Assembly: GCF_016756745.1 (NCBI RefSeq)
Contig: NZ_JAESIH010000035.1
Coordinates: 1 to 32,461 of the forward strand
Length of the DNA stretch: 32,461 nt
Source of the DNA: Aminivibrio sp.
Lineage (GTDB): Bacteria > Synergistota > Synergistia > Synergistales > Aminobacteriaceae
Reading direction: 5' to 3'
Both the position numbers and the translations under genes were made by a program. The notes under the pieces were generated by a model. That model made no database searches and was not told the origin of the DNA. It worked only from the letters and a program-made list of their open reading frames with translations. Shown piece by piece: positions 8,640 through 17,591 of this stretch (position 1 is its first letter; each line of letters begins with the position of its first letter).

Positions 8640-8806
8640 CGCCTTTATCCGCTAAACGAAAACTGCCTTCACTTTTGTGGCGGAAATTGCTTCCCGCTTT
8701 TGTATGAAGACTTTGCGGGCCGGTTTTCACGGCCCCGGAGGCATCCGCCGAATCTTCGATACTCCTCCGTCCTCGTCAGCCGGGATGTTTTCCGGCGCAG
8801 GCGCTT
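8640..8806 (-). ncRNA. glmS ribozyme: glmS ribozyme (glucosamine-6-phosphate-activated self-cleaving riboswitch)
   Basis: The leader of glmS contains the glmS ribozyme core. The cleavage-site sequence AA|GCGCC has G+1 at 8804. It is followed by a short P1 (GCCGG/CCGGC), the invariant GACGAGG, then GGAGTATCGAAGATTCGGCG and GATGCCTCC, which are the conserved P2/P2.1 core. A P3 hairpin (GGGCCG/CGGCCC) comes next. The 3' end (P4 region) is less clear, so the right-hand limit near the start codon is approximate. When glucosamine-6-phosphate binds, the RNA cleaves itself just after galU, and the exposed 5'-OH end marks glmS mRNA for degradation. The upstream genes should be spared. Confidence 0.92.
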
Positions 8807-8821
8807 CACCGGGTGCGCTTT

Positions 8822-9694
8822 TTACATCTGCTCCATTTGCGCTACAGCCCTGAGCACCACCTCCCTCAGATCCGGATTGATCATGGCAAACTGGATGTTG
8901 GCCGACAGCCACCCCGGCTGGGTGCCGCAGTCAAACCGCCTGCCGCGATAAACTACGCCCCAGACGGGTTCCCTGGAAAGTAGGGTTCGTATGGCGTCGG
9001 TGAGCTGTATCTCTCCCCCCGCCCCTGCCTGCTGACCGGTCAGGATGGGAAAAATCGACGGCGAGAGAACGTACCGGCCCATGACGGCAAGGTTGCTCGG
9101 AGCCGTTCCGGGAGCCGGCTTCTCCACCATATCCCGGACGGCGAAAATTCCGGGAGCCGCTTCTTCCGCTCTGACCACCCCGTACCGGGACGTTTCTTCA
9201 GCAGAGACTTCCTCCAGGGCGACGACGTTGCCTCCCCGCTCCTCATGAACGGCGATGAGCTGGGCGAGAACCGAGGGGCACGCGATCATGACATCATCGG
9301 GAAGAATGACGCCGAAATACTCGTTCCGGCACACAGGCTCGCCGCAGAGAACCGCGTGGCCGAGGCCCAGGGGGCGGTGCTGCCTGAGGTAAATGAAATC
9401 CGCCAACTCCGAGAGAGAGATCACCTCGTCGTAGAGGGTTCTCTTGTTTCTGGCCTTGAGCATTTCCTCGAGCTCGAAAGAGCGGTCAAAATAGTCTTCT
9501 ATTGACTTTTTGGACCTGCCGGTGATCATGACCATCTCGCGGCACCCTGCCGCGATAGCCTCCTCAACGCCATAGGCGATGATGGGCCGGTCCACCAGGG
9601 GGAGCATTTCCTTGGCAATTTCCTTGGTTGCCGGCAGAAAGCGGGTTCCCAGGCCGGCCACGGGAAAGAGGCATTTTTTAATGGATGAGGGCAT
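8822..9694 (-). CDS. galU: UTP-glucose-1-phosphate uridylyltransferase
   Basis: This enzyme makes UDP-glucose from UTP and glucose-1-phosphate for cell-surface glycans. The protein has about 290 residues, normal for bacterial GalU. It shows the nucleotidyltransferase signature GLGTRFLPATKE near the N-terminus, then HRPLGLGHAVLC, the metal-binding segment VILPDDV, and GGEIQLTDAI near the C-terminus. The start at 9694 has AAGGTG 9 bases upstream; an ATG at 9703 is possible but sits almost on top of the ribosome-binding site. It lies between glmM and the glmS ribozyme, in a run of sugar-phosphate genes. A dTDP-glucose pyrophosphorylase is less likely given these motifs. Confidence 0.95.
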   Translation of the reverse strand: MPSSIKKCLFPVAGLGTRFLPATKEIAKEMLPLVDRPIIAYGVEEAIAAGCREMVMITGRSKKSIEDYFDRSFELEEMLKARNKRTLYDEVISLSELADFIYLRQHRPLGLGHAVLCGEPVCRNEYFGVILPDDVMIACPSVLAQLIAVHEERGGNVVALEEVSAEETSRYGVVRAEEAAPGIFAVRDMVEKPAPGTAPSNLAVMGRYVLSPSIFPILTGQQAGAGGEIQLTDAIRTLLSREPVWGVVYRGRRFDCGTQPGWLSANIQFAMINPDLREVVLRAVAQMEQM

Positions 9695-9724
9695 GATATC
9701 CATCACCTTTCCTGATACAAAGTT

Positions 9725-11089
9725 TTATCTGCATTTCTCACGAATAGCGTTCACGAGCATGTCCGCAACTTCTTCCATGAGTTTTCTGTCCCTGGCTTCC
9801 ACGAGAATTCTCATGAGGGGCTCAGTGCCGGACGGCCGGATGAGAATGCGACCGGCTCCTCCCAGCAGGGACTCCATGTCGGAAGAAAGTTCCTTTATGA
9901 AATCGCCGTTCACTTGTTTCTCCCTCGAAATCTCAACGTTCCTGAGAATCTGGGGGTAGGGAGAAAATCTGTCGGCTAGGGTGTCGATATCCTCGCCCAG
10001 GGAGAGGCATGCCTTGAGGAAATAGAGCCCCGTACAGATGCCGTCCCCGGTGTTGACAACCGAGGAGATGATCACGTGGCCTGACTGTTCTCCTCCCAGG
10101 CGGGATCCCGTGGCATTCATGGTCTCCATGACGTACCTGTCCCCCACCCGGCACCGGTGGACCTTCAGGTTCTCCCTTCCGAGGTGTTCCTCCAGGGCCA
10201 TGTTGCTCATCAACGTCGCCACGACTCCCGAGCCGAGGCATCCCGCCGAGGCGAGCCACCGGCCGAGAATCCACAGTATGATGTCACCGTCAAGGAGCCG
10301 TCCCCTGCTGTCCGACAGGAGGACCCGGTCGGCGTCTCCGTCGTAGGCTATTCCCACGGGGAGCCCTTTCTCCTTAACGAGGCCGCATATATGGGACATC
10401 TTCATCACGCCCACGCCCTCGTTGATGTTCAGCCCGTCAGGCTCGTTTCCCACCACGGTCCACCTGCCGCCGAGTTTCTCCAGGAGGGAGGGGGCAACGA
10501 AGGATGCGGCGCCGTGGGCGCAGTCCACCGCGCCTTCCGCCGGAAAAGGCAGCTCGCGGCCCCAGAGGGAGGCGAGCCAGTCACCGTATTCTCCGACAAG
10601 TTCGGGAGTGTGCCTCATTACGCCCACCGATGCGCCGGTGGGGCGCCAATCGTCGGTAAGGTTGTCTCCCATATATTCCTCGATGGCCGCCTCCATTTCA
10701 TCGGAGAGCTTGTAGCCTTCACCGTCGAGAAATTTGATTCCGTTATACTCCGCAGGATTGTGGGATGCGCTGATTACCGCGCCGCCGTGCATACCCGTTT
10801 TTTTGACGGCAAAGCTGACGCCGGGGGTCGGTATCACTCCGAGGAGGAACACTTCCGCCCCTGCGGAGGTCATGCCGGCGGCAAGGGCGGCCTCCAGCAT
10901 CTGCCCCGACCGCCTCGTATCCCTTCCAACGGCAATCCGGGGCCTCGGAACACCCCTTTCAGTGAGGAAGAGAATGTAGGAACGCCCGAGACGCAGGGCC
11001 ATTTCCGGAGTCATGTCTCCCCTGTTGGCGACATCCCGGACGCCGTCGGTTCCGAAAAGGCAGCGCACTCTTTCGGGGTTGCTCGTCAT
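9725..11089 (-). CDS. glmM: Phosphoglucosamine mutase
   Basis: This enzyme converts glucosamine-6-phosphate to glucosamine-1-phosphate on the way to UDP-GlcNAc. The 454-residue protein has all phosphohexomutase landmarks: LFGTDGVRD at the N-terminus, the phosphoserine loop ISASHNP (active Ser about residue 109), the metal loop YDGDADRV, the sugar-specificity loop GGEQSGH and the phosphate-binding loop RPSGTEPLMR. The ATG at 11089 follows GTGAGG. It lies just downstream of cdaR; in Firmicutes the CdaA-CdaR-GlmM proteins interact, and GlmM inhibits the cyclase CdaA. Confidence 0.97.
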   Translation of the reverse strand: MTSNPERVRCLFGTDGVRDVANRGDMTPEMALRLGRSYILFLTERGVPRPRIAVGRDTRRSGQMLEAALAAGMTSAGAEVFLLGVIPTPGVSFAVKKTGMHGGAVISASHNPAEYNGIKFLDGEGYKLSDEMEAAIEEYMGDNLTDDWRPTGASVGVMRHTPELVGEYGDWLASLWGRELPFPAEGAVDCAHGAASFVAPSLLEKLGGRWTVVGNEPDGLNINEGVGVMKMSHICGLVKEKGLPVGIAYDGDADRVLLSDSRGRLLDGDIILWILGRWLASAGCLGSGVVATLMSNMALEEHLGRENLKVHRCRVGDRYVMETMNATGSRLGGEQSGHVIISSVVNTGDGICTGLYFLKACLSLGEDIDTLADRFSPYPQILRNVEISREKQVNGDFIKELSSDMESLLGGAGRILIRPSGTEPLMRILVEARDRKLMEEVADMLVNAIREKCR

Positions 11090-11120
11090 GTTGCCTCACC
11101 TTCCCAGCGGGTAAAAATAA

Positions 11121-12347
11121 TCACGGTACGTCTGCAATGACCGTAACATTCGAAGGTTCGACCCTGAGGACCTTCAGCTTCCCTTCGGTCCTGTTCCGGA
11201 CCCGCACGGGAACGGTCAAACGACGGGAAACGACGTTGGTCACGTTGACAAAGGGCTGAATGAGGAGTTCCTTTTCATCCAGGGAATTGACTTCCGAAGG
11301 GACTCCTTCCACGGTGATGTCCACCGAGGCAGGCTCAACTTTCCACTTGGGATAGACGCTCTTTCCCTCCACTTCCACGGTCACCCGGGACAGAAGACGG
11401 GTCACGGTAAAGGGCGTCAAAAGAACATTCACCCTCACGGAAGTGGCCCCGACGATCTTCACCAGCGGGTCTTCCGGCTCCCTGAGAGGGATGACCATGT
11501 TCTGTTCTTTTGCGATGTCGGTGAGGTCAATGGTTTCGGTATCCACCTTCGTCACCCGGTCAAGCTTCGCCAGGGGGCCTTCCACGGTGACCACTGCGGG
11601 CTCCACAACAACGGCCTTGAGACGGAAGTCTTCCATGGGTTTGCCGATGATCCGGGCATTCACAGGAACGTTCTTCTTCGGCACGCCTTCCGCAAGGACG
11701 GCGCTGAATTTCACCCGCTTCGGCTCAAAGGTCACTTCGTCCTCGAATTCTTCGGATTTGACTATTTCCACGGGCAAAGAAAGCTCCCCTCCCGCCTTGA
11801 GGTCCTCGAGAGAGGGAGTGATCCTGGCGGAACCGATCTTCGCAAGATCCTTCTCGCTCCCTTTCACGCTTATATCCTTGGGAACGATCTCCACCATGTC
11901 GAGATAGAGTCCGGGGGGCAGACCTTTGTCAACGACAACTTCCACGGGGATGAGTCTGTCAATGTACCGGAGAAGTTCAATATCGACATGGGTCGGAACC
12001 ACGTCCACCAGTTTCACGTCCTTGGGGGCGATGGCCCGCACTGCCAGCCTGTATTTTCCCACACCGAGCCCCCTGGCGTCCACCTCGCAGACCACCGCTT
12101 CCGGCGTCAGGGACGAGAGTACGCCCGGAGAACCGGAAAGAACCACCTCTACCTCTTTCACAGGCCCCTTCAGGGTTGTCTGGGGGGGGACGTTGAGGTA
12201 TTCGAGAGGGACGGACAGACTTCTCGTCGTTTCGGTAGTTCTGCTTCCCGAAGCGTAAAACCAGAAAGCCAGAGCAATGAGCACGGCCATTACACGAAGG
12301 AACATGGGAGAGGATATTATATCATCTGTTTTCGGTGTTTCGGCCAT
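11121..12347 (-). CDS. cdaR: YbbR-domain protein CdaR, regulator of the CdaA diadenylate cyclase
   Basis: A 408-residue protein with one N-terminal membrane anchor (FLRVMAVLIALAFWFYASG) and an extracytoplasmic part made of repeated YbbR beta domains, seen as recurring P-V-(E)-V strands such as IPVEVVV, LSLPVEIV and LTVPVRV. CdaR modulates the c-di-AMP synthase CdaA across the membrane. The order cdaA-cdaR-glmM is a conserved cluster, which makes the call firm. The start ATG at 12347 has GAGGAGG upstream. The gene is 38 bases after cdaA and 31 bases before glmM, in one probable operon. Confidence 0.93.
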   Translation of the reverse strand: MAETPKTDDIISSPMFLRVMAVLIALAFWFYASGSRTTETTRSLSVPLEYLNVPPQTTLKGPVKEVEVVLSGSPGVLSSLTPEAVVCEVDARGLGVGKYRLAVRAIAPKDVKLVDVVPTHVDIELLRYIDRLIPVEVVVDKGLPPGLYLDMVEIVPKDISVKGSEKDLAKIGSARITPSLEDLKAGGELSLPVEIVKSEEFEDEVTFEPKRVKFSAVLAEGVPKKNVPVNARIIGKPMEDFRLKAVVVEPAVVTVEGPLAKLDRVTKVDTETIDLTDIAKEQNMVIPLREPEDPLVKIVGATSVRVNVLLTPFTVTRLLSRVTVEVEGKSVYPKWKVEPASVDITVEGVPSEVNSLDEKELLIQPFVNVTNVVSRRLTVPVRVRNRTEGKLKVLRVEPSNVTVIADVP

Positions 12348-12385
12348 GTTGAACGCAGCCTCCTCAGTGAGTGGAAAGGAAAAAC

Positions 12386-13198
12386 TCAGGTCCAGAGGGT
12401 CCTGATGTCCTCCTGCAGCCTGTCGAGCAGCGATTTGTTCTCCTCGTCCTCGCCGCCGAAATAATGGAGCAGCAGTTTCTGCACCTGGGCCTCCTTGAGG
12501 TTTTTGGAAAGATGGCCGTTAATGGCCAGGGATACTTCCCCTCTTTCCTCGGACACCACCAGGGCGATGGCATCGGAAACCTCGGTGACTCCGAGAGCGG
12601 CCCTGTGACGGGTACCTATCCACCGTGAAAGGTCTGAATTCTCGGTGAGGGGCAGGTAGCAGCTTGCAGCGACGATGATGTCCCTGTCAATGATGACGGC
12701 CCCGTCGTGGAGAGGGTTCCCCTCCCAGAATATGGAGATCAGGAGTTCCTGGGTGACATCGGCGTTCAGCTTGATGGCCGTTCTCCAGAAATCCTTCAGG
12801 CCTGTGTTTCGTTCAAGGACGATGAGGGCTCCGATTTTCTGCCCCTTGAGATAGCTGATGGCCCTGGCGACTTCATGACTCAAGAGTTCTGCTTTTTTTC
12901 CGGTTTTTTTCCTCTGCCACAGTCTTCCGCCCCTTCCCAGCTCCTCGAGCATTTTCCGCAGCTCGGGCTGGAAGACAATGGGAATGGCGATGACCAGCAC
13001 CCCCAGAACCTTCCCAAGAAACCACGAGAGGGTTCGAAGGTCGAATATCCGAGCAGCCTCAGCAAGGGCCCCCATGATGAGAAGCCCTTTCACCAGCTGC
13101 ATCGCCCTTGTGCCTACGATCAGCAGAAGCAGTCTGTGGACGATTATGGAAATGAGTACAATGTCGATGGCGTCCTGCCACCGGAAAAAATCAAGCAT
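12386..13198 (-). CDS. cdaA: Diadenylate cyclase CdaA (c-di-AMP synthase)
   Basis: This enzyme makes cyclic di-AMP from two ATP; c-di-AMP controls potassium and osmolyte balance and cell-wall homeostasis. The 270-residue protein has three N-terminal membrane helices (about residues 10-80) and a cytoplasmic DAC domain. Both catalytic motifs are intact: DGA within NPLHDGAVII and RHR within GTRHRAALG. The tail is acidic and probably helical. Length and layout match CdaA (DacA) of Firmicutes. It heads the cdaA-cdaR-glmM-galU-glmS set. Confidence 0.97.
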   Translation of the reverse strand: MLDFFRWQDAIDIVLISIIVHRLLLLIVGTRAMQLVKGLLIMGALAEAARIFDLRTLSWFLGKVLGVLVIAIPIVFQPELRKMLEELGRGGRLWQRKKTGKKAELLSHEVARAISYLKGQKIGALIVLERNTGLKDFWRTAIKLNADVTQELLISIFWEGNPLHDGAVIIDRDIIVAASCYLPLTENSDLSRWIGTRHRAALGVTEVSDAIALVVSEERGEVSLAINGHLSKNLKEAQVQKLLLHYFGGEDEENKSLLDRLQEDIRTLWT

Positions 13199-13240
13199 GG
13201 GTTCGCTCCGGATTGTGATATGGAACCATTCCGTACAATA

Positions 13241-14317
13241 CTATACCACTACTTCAAAAGGAACATAGGGGGAAGTCGCCAGGGCGAGCATGGCCCCGTA
13301 ATCGGGAAAAAACTTCAGCTTGTCTCCCTGGACGAGGGGCTCTGCGACGTCTTCTACGTCAAGGATCAGGTGGTCGCTGGACGCACCAAGGATGGAAACT
13401 CCCTCAAGCTCGGGAACAAGCCCTTCAATCCTGACATCCTGCCTTCCCACGGCTGCGATGGCCCGCATGCGGGTTCCCCGGTCATCGAAAACCGGTTTGC
13501 CCCCGAAGGCATCGGCCCCAAATGGTCCCACGGGAACCGACGGTTTCTTCCGCACCTCCACCAGTTCGGCCTCGAGCCACATGGTCCTCCGGCGGAGCCA
13601 GGGAATTGACCTCATGGACGTCACATCCTCGCCGAGAAGAATGCCCTCTCCGATCCTCAGGCTGTTTATGCCCGGGGGCATTTCTCCCCGCTCCAGGAGC
13701 AGGAGGGAGGATGTGGACCCTCCGGAGAAGACGGAAAGGGGGTATCCGATCTCCCGTCCAAGCTCCTTTCCTATGCGCATCAGCTGCCGAAGCTTTTCCG
13801 GGGTCGGCAGAGTGCCTCCGTAGCATCCGAAATTGACGCCCACCCCCCTGCAGCGGATTCTTCGGGACCGCTTCAGGGCTTCCGCGATTCTGCCCGTATC
13901 GTCCATCCACACCCCTTCCCTCAGGTCTCCCAGGTCGATCATGACGATCACTTCGTGGCTCAGCCCCGAAGCGGCGCAGGCTTTCTCCAGCCCATCCACC
14001 GTTTCGGCGGTGCTGACAAGGGAACAGTCGGCCCGGGAGACGACCAGGGACAGTTCGCTGAGCATGGGGATTCGGAGGAGGAGAAGGGGCAAGCCGGTGT
14101 TCATGGCCTTCAGAGTTGCCAGGTTGCCCACCCGGCTGTCGGCAAGCTCGGAACACCCTCCCGCCACCATGGCCCGGGCGACGTCCTCGTTGGCGCACAT
14201 TCCCTTGGTGACTCCGGAGACGGATATTCCCGCCCCGGCGCATTTCTGCACGACCCTGCGGGCGTTTTCTTCTATCGCCTTCGCGTTTACGACGAGACGG
14301 GGCCAAAGTGCGGTCAT
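13241..14317 (-). CDS. Alanine/ornithine racemase-family PLP enzyme
   Basis: A 358-residue fold-type III PLP enzyme with an alanine-racemase N-terminal barrel. The cofactor lysine is Lys38 in SGVTKGMCAN. DLREGVWMDD and SGGSTSSLL also match the ornithine racemase (Orr) type found in amino-acid-fermenting anaerobes. Orr interconverts L- and D-ornithine for fermentation via ornithine aminomutase; alanine or another substrate is possible and the sequence alone does not settle it. The start ATG lies one base after the nfo stop (TAATATG), with AGAGG upstream, so expression is coupled to nfo. No ornithine aminomutase genes are in the window. Confidence 0.85.
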   Translation of the reverse strand: MTALWPRLVVNAKAIEENARRVVQKCAGAGISVSGVTKGMCANEDVARAMVAGGCSELADSRVGNLATLKAMNTGLPLLLLRIPMLSELSLVVSRADCSLVSTAETVDGLEKACAASGLSHEVIVMIDLGDLREGVWMDDTGRIAEALKRSRRIRCRGVGVNFGCYGGTLPTPEKLRQLMRIGKELGREIGYPLSVFSGGSTSSLLLLERGEMPPGINSLRIGEGILLGEDVTSMRSIPWLRRRTMWLEAELVEVRKKPSVPVGPFGADAFGGKPVFDDRGTRMRAIAAVGRQDVRIEGLVPELEGVSILGASSDHLILDVEDVAEPLVQGDKLKFFPDYGAMLALATSPYVPFEVVV

Positions 14318-14318
14318 A

Positions 14319-15161
14319 TTATCTTCCTCTCAGTTTTCGCAGAAGGGTAATGTCCCCACCGTACCCTGCGCCGGTCTGGGGAGTTTCAAGAATGCAGGGG
14401 ACCTGTTCCCACAGGGGGTCCCCGAGAATCACGGAAAAAGGGGTATATCCCAGTTCACCTTCTCCGATGTGGGCATGGCGGTCAAGCCTTCTGCCAAGGG
14501 GATGGACGCTGTCGTTGAAATGCCAGCAGCGGACTCTTTCCACTCCCACCGCCGAATCGATCTGCCCTATCAGCCGGCGGTAGGCGGGCTCGGTCCTGAA
14601 ATCATGGCCTGCGGCGAACATGTGACAGGTGTCGAGACAAAGACCAAGTCTGGGATCCCAGTCAAGCGCCTCGAATATCCGGCGGAAGTCCCGGAAATCG
14701 GCTCCGAGATGGTTTCCCTGGCCCGACATGGTTTCCAGCAGGATGTTCACTCTCTTGTGGGATGTCCTGCCGAGAACCGTTCCCAGTCGCCTGGCCACAA
14801 GGTCGAGCGATTCCTCCGGCAGGTTGCCCCTGGAGGATCCGGGGTGGACCACCAGGTCTTCGATACCGAGAATGTCGCACCGCTCTATTTCGTCCTCCAG
14901 GGCGACGGCGCTTTTCTCGCCCGTAGCGTCGGTGGCTGCCAGATTTATGAGATAGGAGGCATGGACTACCACGTCCCTGACCGAACTGCCGCTCCACGCC
15001 CTGAGAAAACGCTCGGCCCTCCCCTGGGAGATTGGGGCGCTCCTCCACTGGAGCTGGTTCTTTGTGAAAATCTGTATGACCTCGCAGGAGAGATCCTCCC
15101 CCCTGGTAAAGGCCTGCTCAAGCCCTCCGGCGATGGAAACATGGGCTCCGATGGGGGGCAT
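14319..15161 (-). CDS. nfo: Endonuclease IV (apurinic/apyrimidinic endonuclease)
   Basis: This enzyme cleaves DNA 5' to abasic sites in base-excision repair. The 280-residue protein is normal for the family. Metal-binding motifs are present in order: GAHVSIAGG at the N-terminus, VVHPGS, LETMSGQGNHLG, CLDTCHMFAAGHD, HFNDS, DRHAHIGEGELG and ILETP. The ATG overlaps the upstream Nudix stop by one base (TGATG), so the two are translationally coupled. Confidence 0.97.
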   Translation of the reverse strand: MPPIGAHVSIAGGLEQAFTRGEDLSCEVIQIFTKNQLQWRSAPISQGRAERFLRAWSGSSVRDVVVHASYLINLAATDATGEKSAVALEDEIERCDILGIEDLVVHPGSSRGNLPEESLDLVARRLGTVLGRTSHKRVNILLETMSGQGNHLGADFRDFRRIFEALDWDPRLGLCLDTCHMFAAGHDFRTEPAYRRLIGQIDSAVGVERVRCWHFNDSVHPLGRRLDRHAHIGEGELGYTPFSVILGDPLWEQVPCILETPQTGAGYGGDITLLRKLRGR

Positions 15162-15769
15162 CAGGACATTCCGCCTTTCAGGCTTTCGAGAATGCGGCGG
15201 AGGATCCGGGCGGTGACCCCCCAGATAATCCAGCCGTTGTCGAGGCGGTATTCCGGGTATTCGTGCAGTATTCCCCGGATTTCAACAAACTTCGTCAGGG
15301 GGGCTTCCGGAAAGGCGTCAAGAAGTGCGAAGCAGGCTCCTTCGGTCTCCCCGGAGGAGAGGTCGAGATCCTCCGGTTTGAACCGGGATACCAGGCCCAC
15401 CACGGGCACCACGGCCACACCGGAAGCAACGGTGTATTCGGGGGCCAGGATGCCAAGGGTTTCCACACAATCAGGCTGAATACCCGTTTCCTCGGCCGTT
15501 TCCCTGAGAGCCGTGGAGACAGGACCGAAATCCCCCTGCTCCCTCATCCCCCCGGGGAAACAGATCTCTCCGGCATGGTGCCGCAGTTTGGCCGAGCGGC
15601 GGAGAAAGAGGAGCACCGGCCCCCGGGGGCTGGCAAAAAAGGGAACGAGCACGGCGCTCTTTCCGGGACTTTCGGTGATCACGTCCTCCCACGGGGGATC
15701 CGCAGGAGGGGAGAAAACCCCGGCGATGCGGTCTTTCCACTCCCCGGCATCGTTCCACGAAGCCTTCAT
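15161..15769 (-). CDS. Nudix hydrolase, probable coenzyme A pyrophosphatase
   Basis: A 202-residue Nudix protein. The Nudix box spans GGMREQGDFG to RETAEETGI. It is preceded by LLFLRRSAKLRHHAGEICFP, which matches the extra signature of CoA pyrophosphatases (NudL/NUDT7-type), enzymes that split CoA into 3',5'-ADP and phosphopantetheine. The substrate is inferred from this motif only. The gene overlaps pyk by four bases (ATGA) and nfo by one, so it sits in a tightly coupled trio. Confidence 0.88.
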   Translation of the reverse strand: MKASWNDAGEWKDRIAGVFSPPADPPWEDVITESPGKSAVLVPFFASPRGPVLLFLRRSAKLRHHAGEICFPGGMREQGDFGPVSTALRETAEETGIQPDCVETLGILAPEYTVASGVAVVPVVGLVSRFKPEDLDLSSGETEGACFALLDAFPEAPLTKFVEIRGILHEYPEYRLDNGWIIWGVTARILRRILESLKGGMS

Positions 15770-17517
15770 ACGGTCAGCTTCACCCGGCCGTGGTAGATCA
15801 TCCCCCGGTAGCCGTCCACAGTAACGATCATACCGTCAGAAAGGAGCGACAGGGCGTTTTCTGCGTTCACCACGCAGGGTATGCCGAGCTCCAGCGAAAC
15901 GATGGCGGCGTGGGACGTGAGCCCTCCCTCCTCCGCCACGATGGCCGAGGCCAGTTTCATGGCCGGAACATACTCTCTGTCCGTCGACCCGACAACGAGA
16001 ACGGCGCCCTTGGTCATTTTTTCATTGGCCTCGGCGGCGCTCCGGGCAATGCACACCGCCCCCCTGGCCTCGTGTTTCAGGAGAGAAAGTCCCTTGAGGA
16101 GGATTTTTCCCGCTACATGCACCTGGAGCATGTTCGTGGTCCCCGCTGTGCCCAGGGGAACGCCTGCGGTCACTACCACCAGGTCGCCTTCCCTGATGAG
16201 TCCGGCGCTGATGCAGGACGCGATGGCCGAATCCACGGCCGTATTCTGGTCGGTCATTTCTTCTTTCATGAGAGGGATGACGCCCCAGTACAGGGCGAGC
16301 TCCCGCCATGTCCGGACGGATGGTGTCGCCCCGAGGATAGGGCACGGGGGCCTGTGTTTGCTCACCATCTGGGCGGTGCTGCCGCTCTGTGTCATGGAGA
16401 TGATGGCGGCGACCTTCATCTGGCGGGCCACCTGAACGGAGGCGCTGCTCACGGCGTCGGGAACGCCCATGGTTTTTGAGACGCTGTGCAGCGGTCTCTC
16501 CCAGAGCTCGATCTCGCTTTCCGTCCTGGACACGATGCGATTCATGGTCTCCACCGACCGGAGGGGATAGGCTCCCTTTGCCGTCTCGCCGGAAAGCATG
16601 ACGGCGTCGGCCCCGTCGAGAACCGCATTCGCCACATCACTTGCCTCGGCTCGCGTGGGACGGGGATTGCGGATCATGGAATCCAGCATCTGGGTGGCCA
16701 CGATGACGGCCTTGCCCTTCACCCGACAGATGTCGATGATGCGCTTCTGCTGGAGGGGAACTTCTTCGGTGGGAATCTCCACGCCGAGATCGCCCCGGGC
16801 GATCATCACACCGTCCACCACGTCGGTGATCTCCTCGATGTTCAAAACGGCTTGCCTGGTTTCGATCTTGGCGATGACCTTCATGGAACTGCCGAACTCT
16901 TCCATGACCCTGCGAACTTCCATGATGTCCCGCCTGTTTTTCACGAAGGAAACGGCGATGTACTCCATCTGATGCTCAAGGCCCCAGCGGATGTCCTCCA
17001 CGTCCTTTTCGGAGAGGGCCGGGAGGGATATTTCCGCCCCGGGGATGTTGATGCCCTTCGTGTCTCCCAAGAGGCCGCCGACGATGACCCTGCACACCAC
17101 GTCCGTGTCTGAGATTTCCTCCACCTTCAGATGAAGGGTTCCGTCGTCGATGAAAATCTCCTGACCGGGCGCCACTTCCCTCGGCAGGGCCTCATAGTGC
17201 ACCGTAACCATGGAGGCATTCCCGAGGATCGGTCGGGTGGTCAGGGTCAGGGTACTGCCCTGCTCGAGGCTCACCGTTCCTCCCTCCACCTTCCCTGTCC
17301 GGATTTCCGGGCCCTTGGTATCGAGAAGACAGGCGATGGGCATTTTCAGGTCCCGTTCCACCGTCCGCACAATATTCAGCATCTCGAGATGCCCTTCATA
17401 GTCTCCGTGGCTGAAATTGAACCTGGCCACGTTCATTCCCGCCTTCGCCATGCTCACCAGGGTTTCGTACTTCGAACAGGCGGGGCCGATAGTGCAGACA
17501 ATCTTCACTTTGGTCAT
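15766..17517 (-). CDS. pyk: Pyruvate kinase with C-terminal phosphohistidine-type domain
   Basis: This glycolytic enzyme transfers phosphate from phosphoenolpyruvate to ADP. The protein has 583 residues, longer than the 470-residue E. coli type. The core shows KIVCTIGPA, NVARFNFSHG, AVSFVKNR and MIARGDLGVEI. From about residue 480 it carries an extra swivelling domain with GGLTSHAAIVSLELGIPCVV, as in Bacillus pyruvate kinases. That domain resembles the phosphohistidine domain of PEP-utilising enzymes, and its histidine is kept. The start ATG follows AAGGGGG and TTAAGGA. pyk leads the nudix-nfo-racemase group. Confidence 0.97.
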   Translation of the reverse strand: MTKVKIVCTIGPACSKYETLVSMAKAGMNVARFNFSHGDYEGHLEMLNIVRTVERDLKMPIACLLDTKGPEIRTGKVEGGTVSLEQGSTLTLTTRPILGNASMVTVHYEALPREVAPGQEIFIDDGTLHLKVEEISDTDVVCRVIVGGLLGDTKGINIPGAEISLPALSEKDVEDIRWGLEHQMEYIAVSFVKNRRDIMEVRRVMEEFGSSMKVIAKIETRQAVLNIEEITDVVDGVMIARGDLGVEIPTEEVPLQQKRIIDICRVKGKAVIVATQMLDSMIRNPRPTRAEASDVANAVLDGADAVMLSGETAKGAYPLRSVETMNRIVSRTESEIELWERPLHSVSKTMGVPDAVSSASVQVARQMKVAAIISMTQSGSTAQMVSKHRPPCPILGATPSVRTWRELALYWGVIPLMKEEMTDQNTAVDSAIASCISAGLIREGDLVVVTAGVPLGTAGTTNMLQVHVAGKILLKGLSLLKHEARGAVCIARSAAEANEKMTKGAVLVVGSTDREYVPAMKLASAIVAEEGGLTSHAAIVSLELGIPCVVNAENALSLLSDGMIVTVDGYRGMIYHGRVKLTV

Positions 17518-17591
17518 TTCCTTAACCCCCTTTCTCTCCTTTTCTCTCTCTATGCTTCCGACGGAGCGGCCTTCTGCCCCCAGGTACGATT

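Noticed and set aside
6835-8655. A 606-codon plus-strand open frame opposite glmS
   Set aside because: It is the antisense shadow of a high-GC gene. It has no family resemblance, no ribosome-binding site, and it also spans part of the ribozyme. Similar long shadows at 111-788, 10157-11140, 13833-15479 and 19272-20702 were dropped for the same reason.
8629-8730. N-terminal extension of glmS by 34 codons
   Set aside because: GlmS must begin Met-Cys for its glutaminase nucleophile, and the extension lies within ribozyme sequence.
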